DNA from: Hippopus hippopus
Lineage: Eukaryota; Mollusca; Bivalvia; Cardiida; Cardiidae
NCBI GenBank assembly: GCA_946811185.2
Contig: OX328112.1
Coordinates: forward strand, 31,211,442-31,275,441
Length of the DNA stretch: 64,000 nt
Direction of reading: 5' to 3'
Every line of letters begins with the position of its first letter. Within the stretch, counting starts at the first letter, position 1. Of this stretch, positions 58,581-64,000 are shown piece after piece. Position numbers and translations under genes: made by a program. The notes beneath the pieces are model-generated. The model did not search any database and was not told the DNA's origin. It was given only the letters and a program-made list of their open reading frames with translations.

Positions 58581-58738
58581 CTGAGTTTTTTTTACTCTTT
58601 GCAGTATAACTCTCTGGAGTATAACTCTTTTGGAGTGCATCTCTTCTAAAAGAAGTTTGACAATTTGAAGAAATGACAATTTTGAAGAAAGATAGAACTT
58701 TCGTGGTAATGGTTAGTCCTGAAAAGGACTGTTGAGTT

Positions 58739-58754
58739 AGCTCTGAAAAGAGCT
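58739..58754 (-). terminator. histone-type stem-loop copy
   Basis: Minus strand AGCTCTTTTCAGAGCT: perfect 6-bp stem with loop TTTC. Its partner AGTCCTTTTCAGGACT is at 58715-58730, followed by a CACGAAAGTTC box. Confidence 0.65.
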
Positions 58755-58862
58755 GTGACAATTTGAAGAAATGACAACTTGAAGATAGAACTTTTGTCTG
58801 ACAACTTGAAGATAGAACTTTCGTCTGACATCTTGAAGATAGATCTTTCGTGGTAGATGGTT

Positions 58863-58878
58863 AGTCCTGAAAAGGACT
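58863..58878 (-). terminator. histone-type stem-loop copy
   Basis: Minus strand AGTCCTTTTCAGGACT, then AACCATCTAC (10 nt), then CACGAAAGATC at 58842-58852. Partner AGCTCTTTTCAGAGCT at 58887-58902. Confidence 0.7.
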
Positions 58879-59010
58879 GTTGGGTTAGCTCTGAAAAGAG
58901 CTGTGACAATTTGAAGAAATGACAACTTGAAGATAGAACTTTCGTCTGACAGCTTGAAGATAGAACTTTCGTCTGACATCTTGAAGATAGATCTTTCGTG
59001 GTAGATGGTT

Positions 59011-59026
59011 AGTCCTGAAAAGGACT
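59011..59026 (-). terminator. histone-type stem-loop copy
   Basis: Same hairpin as the copy at 58863, with its partner at 59035-59050 and the purine box CACGAAAGATC beyond the 10-nt spacer. Confidence 0.7.
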
Positions 59027-59189
59027 GTTGGGTTAGCTCTGAAAAGAGCTGTGACAATTTGAAGAAATGACAACTTGAAGATAGAACTTTCGTCTAACAG
59101 CTTGAAGGTAGAACTTTCGTCTGACAATTTGAAGAAATGACAATTTGAAGAAAAGATAGAACTTACGTCTGACAATTTGAAGAAAGGTA

Positions 59190-59226
59190 GATCTTCCGTG
59201 GTAGATGGTTAGCCCTGAAAAGGACT
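59190..59226 (-). terminator. histone-like mRNA 3' end signal of the small basic ORF
   Basis: First well-formed signal after the stop codon at 59271. On the minus strand AGTCCTTTTCAGGGCT (59226-59211) folds into a 6-bp stem with one G-U pair and a TTTC loop. The spacer AACCATCTAC follows, then CACGGAAGATC (59200-59190). A weaker hairpin GGCCCT/AGGACC with one mismatch lies at 59251-59235, followed by ACC. The geometry equals the plus-strand signal at 62,008. In metazoan histone mRNAs the hairpin binds SLBP, the purine box pairs with U7 snRNA, and cleavage falls just after ACCA. An alternative is a virus-type hairpin terminator. Confidence 0.7.
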
Positions 59227-59270
59227 GTTGGGGTGGTCCTAAAAAAGGGCCTGGTTTGGAGATTGTGTTT

Positions 59271-59504
59271 TTAAGCACAACCTCCAACCTTTCTGCAGGC
59301 TGGGCAGCTACTTGCTGCCCGCCTCTTTAGCCTCTTCAACTGCTGTTCATCCAGCCCAAAGTCCAACGAGAACGAAGGCTCAGCGTCATCGTTCCAATCT
59401 TCTGTCGATGGTACGACAAACTCCTTCTTCTTGGCGTCCATCTTTTTTTTGGATGACAGCTGCGCAAGCTCGCTGAAGCTCATATCTCTCAAAGCACACT
59501 CCAT
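59271..59504 (-). CDS. small Ser/Lys/Cys ORF of the mobile element, function unknown
   Basis: 77 residues starting MECALRDMSFSELAQLSSKK. It has a lysine-rich segment at 19-27, an acidic middle (EDWNDDAEPSFSLDFGLDEQ, 35-54), a basic patch KRLKRR at 57-62 that could be a nuclear signal, and a C-terminal CPACRKVGGC with three cysteines. I do not recognise a family. The start codon is supported by a TATA box (TATAAAA, 59560-59554) about 50 nt upstream within a promoter shared with the plus-strand gene at 61,769. The 3' side carries the histone-like stem-loop. A small nuclear or DNA-associated protein made in S phase would fit, but that is inference. Confidence 0.6.
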   Translation of the reverse strand: MECALRDMSFSELAQLSSKKKMDAKKKEFVVPSTEDWNDDAEPSFSLDFGLDEQQLKRLKRRAASSCPACRKVGGCA

Positions 59505-59548
59505 ATTGCTGTAAATTGAAGAGAATGAACGATGTGCGGGAAATGACG

Positions 59549-59633
59549 CTGGGTTTTATAGCTTTTCAGACGGATTGAACTAGTTGACCCATGACGTCAT
59601 TTTCTCCTATGTTTTTCCCGCGTCGGCGTTTCA
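59549..59633 (-). promoter_or_regulatory. CRE/TATA promoter module, copy 1
   Basis: An ~85-bp block that reads on the minus strand TGAAACGCCGACGCGGGAAA, then TGACGTCA (59599-59592), ACTAGTTCAATC and TATAAAA. It is the inverted counterpart of 61650-61735 with only a few differences. The TGACGTCA palindrome matches the ATF/CREB consensus. GCGGGAAA resembles an E2F site, which would suit S-phase expression; that is inference from the motif alone. Confidence 0.75.
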
Positions 59634-59838
59634 TGCTGTTTTGGCTCCAAATTAATGTTATCCAATCAGAATCAGCGTTTTATTTCTAATACTAAATGTT
59701 TTATTGTTGGCCAATCCGTGGGTTTGTTGCATTTTTTCTTGTTCGGGTTAGAAAAAACTAGAGTTTAACTAACCTATGACTTTTTTGATTATGAGTCTTC
59801 TGACAAAATGAAAAGAAAGATGTTTATTTAAGATAGCT

Positions 59839-59854
59839 AGCCCTGAAAAGAGTT
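59839..59854 (-). terminator. degenerate stem-loop followed by AATAAA
   Basis: Minus strand AACTCTTTTCAGGGCT has one mismatch in the stem. It is followed by AGCTATCTTA and then AATAAA (59828-59823). It could end a transcript started at the duplicated promoter near 60.2 kb, or be a decayed copy. Confidence 0.45.
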
Positions 59855-59939
59855 GCTTTTTTGTTTTTTTGGAGGCTATGTTTTTTTCCACTTCTAATGA
59901 CAACATCCGAAATTCGCTTGGTAAATGGCTAAGATGATG

Positions 59940-60123
59940 TCAGACGTTGTCTTTAAAAGTAGTTGAAGTAATCTTTCGCCGAGATCTTTGTAGAGCTGTG
60001 TTATAGGTTGTAGTTGGTTTTATTTCTCCTCTCCTATAAAGTGAGTGTTTAGTTGTAATAATGATGACCTGCATTTAGATATTCTTGGAGAGCCTCATGT
60101 AGTTGATAATTTATCTCCCCCAT
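59940..60123 (-). other. two tiny ORFs under a duplicated promoter
   Basis: Downstream of the TATA box at 60221 the first ATG (60123) opens a 24-codon frame, MGEINYQLHEALQEYLNAGH onward, ending near 60,049. An overlapping frame starts at 60074 and gives 44 residues ending at 59940, rich in Thr/Arg/Lys (RRGEIKPTTTYNTALQRSRR). Neither is recognised. It may be a real micro-gene, a frameshifted remnant or a leader. Confidence 0.3.
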
Positions 60124-60138
60124 ATTGATACTGCTTCC

Positions 60139-60270
60139 GAATATTGATACTGCTTCCGAAGTGATCGTTAGCTGAGAATCAAGAAATGGTGATTGTATGA
60201 AAATAACGCGGGGGCTTTATACGTTTAAGGAGGATTGAAATTTTTTAAAGAGCTCGGACCTGGCAGAAAG
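60139..60270 (-). promoter_or_regulatory. duplicated second-class promoter, copy 1
   Basis: About 130 bp nearly identical and in the same orientation as 61435-61565. It contains, on the minus strand, TTTCAATCCTCCTTAAACG, the TATA box TATAAAG (60221-60215) and the leader CATTTCTTGATTCTCAGC. The gene expected downstream is missing or tiny. Confidence 0.7.
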
Positions 60271-60401
60271 CACATACATTTTTTCCATGCTACGTTTCAT
60301 GCTAATATAGCAAAAAAGTTATGAGACGTTGTATGGAAAAATGTAGACAGAACAAGTCTTTGGGGAAAAACAGAATGAAGAACTCTATTGTTTTTTGAAC
60401 T

Positions 60402-60422
60402 TTTATTTATTGAACTTTTATT
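60402..60422 (-). terminator. two AATAAA polyadenylation signals
   Basis: On the minus strand AATAAA occurs at 60422-60417 and 60407-60402, about 340 nt after the stop of the coiled-coil gene. No histone-like hairpin precedes them. Confidence 0.5.
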
Positions 60423-60594
60423 TACTGAACAGAACTAAACATTGAAACATTTTTTTTTGCAATGCATCATAAAAAAATTTCTTGACAATGAAAAAATTTC
60501 TTGACAATGAAAAAAAATCACAAGGAAACATTTTTACAATACAGCATAAAAAACATTTTCTTAACAATGAAAAAATCACACTGAAAAAATTTCT

Positions 60595-60690
60595 TAACAA
60601 TGAATTATTCACAATGAATTAATCGCAATGAATTAATCACAATGAATTATTTTTTCGCAATGAATTATTTGTTCGCAATGAATTATTTGT
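60595..60690. repeat. short tandem repeat (CAATGAATTA)
   Basis: About seven units of GCAATGAATTATT/CACAATGAATTAAT, within the probable 3' UTR of the coiled-coil gene. Confidence 0.75.
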
Positions 60691-60756
60691 AAAAACAGTA
60701 TATAACAAATTTTATGCAATGCAAATTCGCAAACACCACGAGTTTCATATTTGTTT

Positions 60757-61419
60757 TCATATTCCTACCGTTTTGTTGTTTTTTCTTGGTTGTTTTCGCT
60801 CTGTCTTTGGTTTTTTCGGGATCTTGAAATCAATGTGATTGTCAATGTTTTTCCCATATTTGCCCTGGCCTGTCAATATTGGTGTAGTTGGTTTTTGATC
60901 AACTCGCTGCTTCTTGTGGAGATGGTTAGCATCTTCCTCAGATTTCCGCTTTGTTGTTTTTCTTGGTTGTTTTTCCTCTGGTTGTTTTTTCTTTGGTTGA
61001 TTTTTCTTCACAACACTTACGATAGAGTCCACTAAGTTGTGAAGATTGGATTTATCAAACTCGAACTCCACAGGAATCTTCACAGGAGTTGTTGAAATGC
61101 ACTGATCCTGTTGACGTAGTACCTCGATATTTCTACTGAGCTGATCAGTACTTGCGCTTAAAGTTTTAATTTCCTCCAAATGTCTGTTTAAAGTCTCCAG
61201 CTGATCTATGATTCGGATCATCATGCTATCTTGTTTCAAATTTAGCTGCTTTACCTCTTCATAAATGTTGTCAAACACCGTCGCTGGAATGATGGTTGTC
61301 GAATTTAACTCCGGTGGTGGATTGATGATTGTCGAATTCATAACTGATGAAAGAACGTCTCCATTGTTTTCCACTGATGGAAAATCGCCCAAGTTGATTT
61401 CATCTAAGTTGTGCTTCAT
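60757..61419 (-). CDS. coiled-coil protein with basic C-terminus, mobile element
   Basis: 220 residues starting MKHNLDEINLGD. Residues about 48-104 (IYEEVKQLNLKQDSMMIRII, DQLETLNRHLEEIKTL) form a likely coiled coil with regular hydrophobic spacing. From about 137 the chain is highly basic and proline-rich (QPKKKQPEEKQPRKTTKRKS) and ends KPKTERKQPRKNNKTVGI; it should be nuclear or nucleic-acid binding. I do not recognise a family; an oligomeric DNA-binding or virion core role is possible. The start is supported by a TATA box (61517-61511) about 92 nt upstream. It shares a divergent intergenic region of about 350 bp with the Cys-rich gene on the plus strand. The 3' side has AATAAA and no stem-loop. 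Confidence 0.7.
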   Translation of the reverse strand: MKHNLDEINLGDFPSVENNGDVLSSVMNSTIINPPPELNSTTIIPATVFDNIYEEVKQLNLKQDSMMIRIIDQLETLNRHLEEIKTLSASTDQLSRNIEVLRQQDQCISTTPVKIPVEFEFDKSNLHNLVDSIVSVVKKNQPKKKQPEEKQPRKTTKRKSEEDANHLHKKQRVDQKPTTPILTGQGKYGKNIDNHIDFKIPKKPKTERKQPRKNNKTVGI

Positions 61420-61434
61420 ATTGAAACTGGCTCT

Positions 61435-61565
61435 GAATATTGATACTGCTTCCGAAGTGATCGTTAGCTGAGAATCAAAGAAATGGTGAATGTATGAAAA
61501 TAACGCCGAGCTTTATACGTTTACAGAGGATTGAAATTTTTAAAGAGTGCGGACCTGGCGGAAAA
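61435..61565 (-). promoter_or_regulatory. second-class promoter, copy 2 (coiled-coil gene)
   Basis: Minus-strand TTTCAATCCTCTGTAAACG then TATAAAG (61517-61511) and the leader. It lacks its own TGACGTCA; the nearest is in the divergent module at 61685. Confidence 0.7.
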
Positions 61566-61649
61566 TACCGGGATTGTACTGTGTGACATCGAAATGGGAG
61601 TGGTGAAAAAAACACCGATATAACCGTCGATTTGAATGCACAATGTTAA

Positions 61650-61735
61650 TGAAACGCCGACGCGGGAAAAAACATAGGAGAAAATGACGTCATGGGTCAT
61701 CTAGTTCAATCCTCCTGTAAAGCTATAAAGCCCAG
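61650..61735 (+). promoter_or_regulatory. CRE/TATA promoter module, copy 2
   Basis: TGAAACGCCGACGCGGGAAA, TGACGTCA at 61685-61692, CTAGTTCAATCCTCC, and TATAAAG at 61724-61730. The ATG at 61769 follows about 38 nt after the TATA box. Both classes of promoter share TTCAATCC ahead of the TATA box. Confidence 0.75.
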
Positions 61736-61768
61736 TGATATTTTACATAAAATCATATTTGTTCCAGA

Positions 61769-61975
61769 ATGGTTCGAATTCTTGTGTGCCCTCACTGTGC
61801 AAGCAGATGTCTGATAGAGTGTGGGAAATGTTTTACCATACTTGAGTATCTTGGCCAGAAGCATAACTGTCCAGATACAGATGAAGGATTTTACGATGAT
61901 GATGAAGGTTCGACGATTTGCTGTGAACACTGTGGGTGTGAAATCATCCCAGTGGATCGGGCGGAAGAATCGTAG
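61769..61975 (+). CDS. small cysteine-rich zinc-binding protein, mobile element
   Basis: 68 residues, ten of them cysteine. Likely metal ligands: C7-PH-C10, C14, C18-GK-C21, H32/C34 and C52-EH-C55. An acidic linker (PDTDEGFYDDDEG) separates the two halves. The spacing suggests two small zinc ribbons; I do not recognise the family. The first ATG after the TATA box is used. A 70-codon frame overlapping in another register is rejected because it lacks this pattern. The gene is followed at 33 nt by the best histone-like stem-loop in the window. Expression is probably coupled to that of the small gene at 59,271, which has the same promoter and 3' signal. Confidence 0.7.
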   Translation: MVRILVCPHCASRCLIECGKCFTILEYLGQKHNCPDTDEGFYDDDEGSTICCEHCGCEIIPVDRAEES

Positions 61976-62007
61976 AGCTGGATGTCAATGTGAGATCCTT
62001 CAAAAAA

Positions 62008-62044
62008 AGCCCTTTTCAGGGCTAACCATTTAGCACGAAAGATC
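62008..62044 (+). terminator. histone-like mRNA 3' end signal of the Cys-rich gene
   Basis: AGCCCTTTTCAGGGCT (62008-62023) is a perfect 6-bp stem with a TTTC loop. It is followed by the 10-nt spacer AACCATTTAG and the purine box CACGAAAGATC (62034-62044). This is the order and spacing expected for SLBP stem-loop, cleavage site and U7-paired downstream element. No AATAAA was seen between the stop codon and the hairpin. Confidence 0.75.
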
Positions 62045-62129
62045 TTTCTTCTCAAATTGTCAAAAGTAAAAAGACTTACAGTCACAACTAGAAAAAAGTC
62101 AAAAGTAAGAAGTAATTATTTTATATTTT

Positions 62130-62135
62130 TTTATT
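62130..62135 (-). terminator. AATAAA signal of the zinc-knuckle gene
   Basis: Minus-strand AATAAA about 150 nt after the stop, in a T/A-rich 3' region. The two convergent genes (zinc-knuckle and Cys-rich) thus end with different kinds of signal about 90 bp apart. Confidence 0.6.
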
Positions 62136-62288
62136 TCAAAAAGAACTTATGTACAATGAAAAAAATCAAATCATGAACTGTAAAAACAAAAAAATGAATG
62201 AACTGTAAAGACAAAAAAATGAATGAAAAAAATCAAGTCAGTCTTTTTTTGTTTATATTCAATATTGTATTGAAATCTTTTTTTTCAC

Positions 62289-63152
62289 TCAGTATGTTTT
62301 TCTTTTTTTCTTTGGAATGTCAGATTCACATCTGGTTTTACGTTTTCTTTTCCTTTCGTTGGTTTTTAATTCCACATCTGGACAGATTTTGTCCTCGTGT
62401 TTTGTTGATTTGCAAAAGAAATAGTTCTTTGTTACTCGTTTTTTCTTCTTTTCGATGTTTTGCTGTTTTTCCTTTCCGTACGAGCAACCCGGTTCTGTAG
62501 AAAATTCGTTTTTTAGATCCAAAGTTTGTTGTTTTCTTAGATCCAAAGTTTGTTGATTTCTTAGATTTTTTCGTAATGTCTCTAAATCATCTGTTATTTT
62601 GCAGATTTCTGAATCGCTGATAGCCGTTGTGTCGCTCTGCATGTCTACGATATGAGTTTCAACCAATGAGGATGTAGCTTGTGGTGAACTTTTTTTCCAT
62701 GTATTTTCACTACAGAATGAATTTAGCGTGCCGACGAATTTTATATCTTTGAGACCATCAACGTTGTAAAACGATGGTAAAATCTCAATGTCGTGACTGT
62801 GTGGATTCACGTAGACAAAAACAATTGTTCCTAGCTGATTTTCTTTTTCTGGACATTCTTTGGACCAATGTCCTGCTTCGTTGCATGTGAAACAAATATT
62901 TGTTCTCACACCATTCGCACCATATCGTTTGTCAATCATCGCTTGATCCAAAACTCTGTAGCTGGTAGTACGGTAAACATCTTTTTCTTCTAAATGTTGC
63001 TGGGATAAAAATGATCCCACATAGTTTCCGATATGTTTAACATCATACTTTGATGGTATATTGCTGATCTCATAATCGTGGGTGTATGGATTAACATACA
63101 GATACACCCTCTTTCTAAGTGGTGATGTATTTTGCAGCTTTAACTCGCTCAT
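62289..63152 (-). CDS. zinc-knuckle protein with duplicated N-terminal domain, mobile element
   Basis: 287 residues from the ATG at 63152. A longer frame exists upstream but would need a non-ATG start. Two copies of a ~36-residue domain are visible: VYLYVNPYTHDYEI...YVGSF (about 14-49) and VFVYVNPHSHDIEI...FVGTLNSF (about 110-146). Between them is a CCHC zinc knuckle, C87-x2-C90-x4-H95-x4-C100 (CFTCNEAGHWSKEC). A second knuckle near the C-terminus (C247, H252, C257) lacks the first cysteine. The C-terminus is strongly basic (KTNERKRKRKTR, KKKRK). Nucleic-acid binding is likely; the VNP domain is not recognised. It shares a divergent promoter region with the polymerase-like gene. Confidence 0.7.
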   Translation of the reverse strand: MSELKLQNTSPLRKRVYLYVNPYTHDYEISNIPSKYDVKHIGNYVGSFLSQQHLEEKDVYRTTSYRVLDQAMIDKRYGANGVRTNICFTCNEAGHWSKECPEKENQLGTIVFVYVNPHSHDIEILPSFYNVDGLKDIKFVGTLNSFCSENTWKKSSPQATSSLVETHIVDMQSDTTAISDSEICKITDDLETLRKNLRNQQTLDLRKQQTLDLKNEFSTEPGCSYGKEKQQNIEKKKKRVTKNYFFCKSTKHEDKICPDVELKTNERKRKRKTRCESDIPKKKRKTY

Positions 63153-63220
63153 ATTTTTTTTATCAGCTGTACTGTCTGAGATCGAGTAGGAGAATGAATA
63201 GATTTTCACAACTATCGTCT

Positions 63221-63257
63221 CTATTTATACACTGTTACAACGGAGAGGCTATATAAA
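63221..63257. promoter_or_regulatory. divergent TATA boxes between zinc-knuckle and polymerase genes
   Basis: Minus-strand GTATAAATAG at 63230-63221 lies about 70 nt before the zinc-knuckle ATG. Plus-strand TATATAAA at 63250-63257 lies about 53 nt before the polymerase ATG. The intergenic space is only 158 bp. Confidence 0.65.
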
Positions 63258-63310
63258 TTGTTAGTTTTTCTCACTTCTGCATTATTGTCTTTTCACTCAG
63301 AGCTAAAACG

Positions 63311-64000
63311 ATGGGTAAAAGAAAAAGAATAATAACCTATTCAGACAGTGAAAGTGACGATGAGGTGTTTCCACCAACAAAAAAGAAAAAAACTAGACCA
63401 TTGAAAGAAGAAAGTGACGATGAGGTGTTTCCACCAATAAAAAAGAAAAAAACTAAACCGTTGAAAGAAGAAAATGACAGCGACGATGAAAGTATCAACT
63501 CTAACTTAGACATGAAAAGTCTATATGATTTAACAGAAAAGGGTAATAAGAAGTCAAGAAAATTTAAAAAAGAATCACATGTGCTGATGCTGAGTTTTAA
63601 GAAATTTGAAGAATTAACACCTCAGAGACTACTTGGATTATTTGACGATGTTACCCGTGAAATCATTCGAAAGTTAAATGCTAACCCTACGGACATGATT
63701 AGAATTACCATCAATCATCCTTCGTTGGAAATAGGAATCCATATTCCATTTTTAGCTGCAGACCAGTTACAAGGTGAAACTATGCTGAATGAAATTGAAC
63801 GAGTTTTACAATCGAATACAGATTTCGTCTTGAACGATGGATTCATGACATTTGACATTACACATACAACACCACCAAGTGGTAGCGGAAAACCCAAATA
63901 TAGATCGTCAGAATTAGATTCAAAGTTTTTTGCCCAGAAGAAGCAATCTATTATTCAAATTGGCAATCATGACCAACTATGTTTTGCAAGAGCTGTTGTT
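63311..64000 (+). CDS. N-terminus of Polinton-type protein-primed DNA polymerase, cut by window edge
   Basis: Open from ATG at 63311 to the last base, 230 residues visible. Residues 1-70 are low complexity, with Asp/Ser/Glu and Lys clusters (KKKK) and a 60-bp tandem duplication encoding residues 14-33 and 34-53. Residues about 84-230 are globular. The stretch SIIQIGNHDQLCFARAVV at the end resembles, as I recall it, a conserved block near the N-terminus of the large polymerase protein of Polintons and related adintoviruses. Preceding features, RVLQSNTDFVLNDGF and TPPSGSGKPK, also fit that protein. Exonuclease and polymerase motifs would be downstream. The enzyme would replicate the element using a protein primer. 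The assignment rests on this block alone. Confidence 0.65.
   Translation, partial: MGKRKRIITYSDSESDDEVFPPTKKKKTRPLKEESDDEVFPPIKKKKTKPLKEENDSDDESINSNLDMKSLYDLTEKGNKKSRKFKKESHVLMLSFKKFEELTPQRLLGLFDDVTREIIRKLNANPTDMIRITINHPSLEIGIHIPFLAADQLQGETMLNEIERVLQSNTDFVLNDGFMTFDITHTTPPSGSGKPKYRSSELDSKFFAQKKQSIIQIGNHDQLCFARAVV

Larger units (their letters stand above)
58600..59270 (-). repeat. ~150-bp repeat units, each with paired stem-loops
   Basis: Four units downstream of the small minus-strand gene. On the minus strand each unit has AGCTCTTTTCAGAGCT (replaced by a mismatched GGCCCT hairpin in the first), then about 8 nt, then AGTCCTTTTCAGGACT (or AGGGCT), then AACCA and a CACGAAAG-type box. Between them are two or three more boxes of the form ACGAAAGTTC within TCTATCTTCAAG. 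Minus-strand frames of 63-106 codons over this region only translate the hairpins. Confidence 0.8.
57300..64000 (+). mobile_element. Polinton/Maverick-like DNA element, left part
   Basis: Evidence for an element: an abrupt change to compact, TATA-driven, intronless genes on both strands; a repeat-rich left end; and a right-edge ORF resembling the N-terminal region of the protein-primed family B DNA polymerase of Polintons and adintoviruses. Gene order from the left: small basic ORF (-), unassigned promoter unit (-), coiled-coil protein (-), Cys-rich protein (+), zinc-knuckle protein (-), polymerase (+). Capsid, ATPase, protease and integrase genes would lie beyond the window. The left boundary is a guess based on the hairpin at 57,311; no terminal inverted repeat or target duplication can be tested without the right end. 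Confidence 0.7.

Noticed and set aside
58570..59287. Overlapping minus-strand frames of 63-106 codons with repeated QLFSELTQQSFSGLT
   Set aside because: They are translations of the tandem stem-loop units. The repeats explain the peptide and nothing in codon pattern or start context supports a gene.
60751..61035. 94-codon plus frame opposite the coiled-coil gene
   Set aside because: Antisense shadow of Lys/Gln-rich codons; hydrophobic Phe/Leu/Trp composition is the expected complement.
62198..62500. 100-codon plus frame opposite the zinc-knuckle gene
   Set aside because: Antisense shadow of Lys-rich sequence; no promoter or 3' signal.
63153..63209. Extending the zinc-knuckle protein upstream by 19 codons
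   Set aside because: The extension would start at GTG and overlap the expected transcription start about 30 nt from the TATA box. The ATG at 63152 is preferred.

Overview
The window looks like nuclear DNA of a bivalve mollusc. It is AT-rich and has almost no long open reading frames. It has one intron-containing animal gene and a very dense population of short foldback (MITE-like) elements, tRNA-derived SINEs and simple repeats. The repeat style (GCCTGCGCAG hairpin MITEs, SINEs ending in ATTG/CAAT tails, GGAC-rich repeats) resembles what I recall from heterodont bivalves such as Dreissena. That placement is recollection and was not tested by a search.

Positions 1 to about 45,500 hold no gene I can support. 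They are a mosaic of recurring families, labelled by letter here. A is a ~260-bp foldback with TGAGCCATGCTCTG ends. B is a ~265-bp foldback with GGCTTGCAACACGCG ends. C is a ~65-bp palindrome centred on CTGGTTACCAG. D is a palindrome built on GACAGTGTAGATC. E is a ~450-bp family with ATTTCATCGAGTG motifs. F is a ~200-bp foldback with CCCGTATTCACCAACC ends. G is a palindrome around AACTCGTTGACTAAAATG. There are at least five SINE types. Notable items are a 346-bp tandem array whose unit carries a tRNA-like head, a long purine-rich stretch split by a SINE with a 12-bp target duplication, a 50-bp minisatellite, and a solo LTR inserted into that minisatellite.

From about 54.6 down to 45.6 kb on the minus strand lie five exons of a cytochrome P450 of the CYP2-clan type. 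Their splice phases agree. They run from before the I-helix to the stop codon and include the ExxR and haem-cysteine motifs. The first third of the protein is not found in the window.

From about 57.3 kb to the right edge lies the left part of a Polinton/Maverick-like (adintovirus-type) DNA element. It starts with a ~62-bp tandem-repeat region. It then holds a small basic ORF (-), a coiled-coil/basic ORF (-), a small cysteine-rich zinc protein (+), a zinc-knuckle protein with an internal duplication (-) and the beginning of what looks like the protein-primed DNA polymerase (+), which runs off the window.

The most striking observation is in this element. Two of its genes, on opposite strands, share an ~85-bp promoter module (TGACGTCA plus a TATA box). 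Both are followed by a 16-nt hairpin with a 6-bp stem and UUUC loop, then AACCA, then a purine box CACGAAAGATC exactly 10 nt after the hairpin (one base differs in the copy nearest the minus-strand gene). This is the layout of a metazoan replication-dependent histone mRNA 3' end (SLBP stem-loop plus U7 downstream element). Two other genes of the element have ordinary AATAAA signals. The element may therefore use two classes of mRNA 3' end, one tied to the host S-phase histone machinery.
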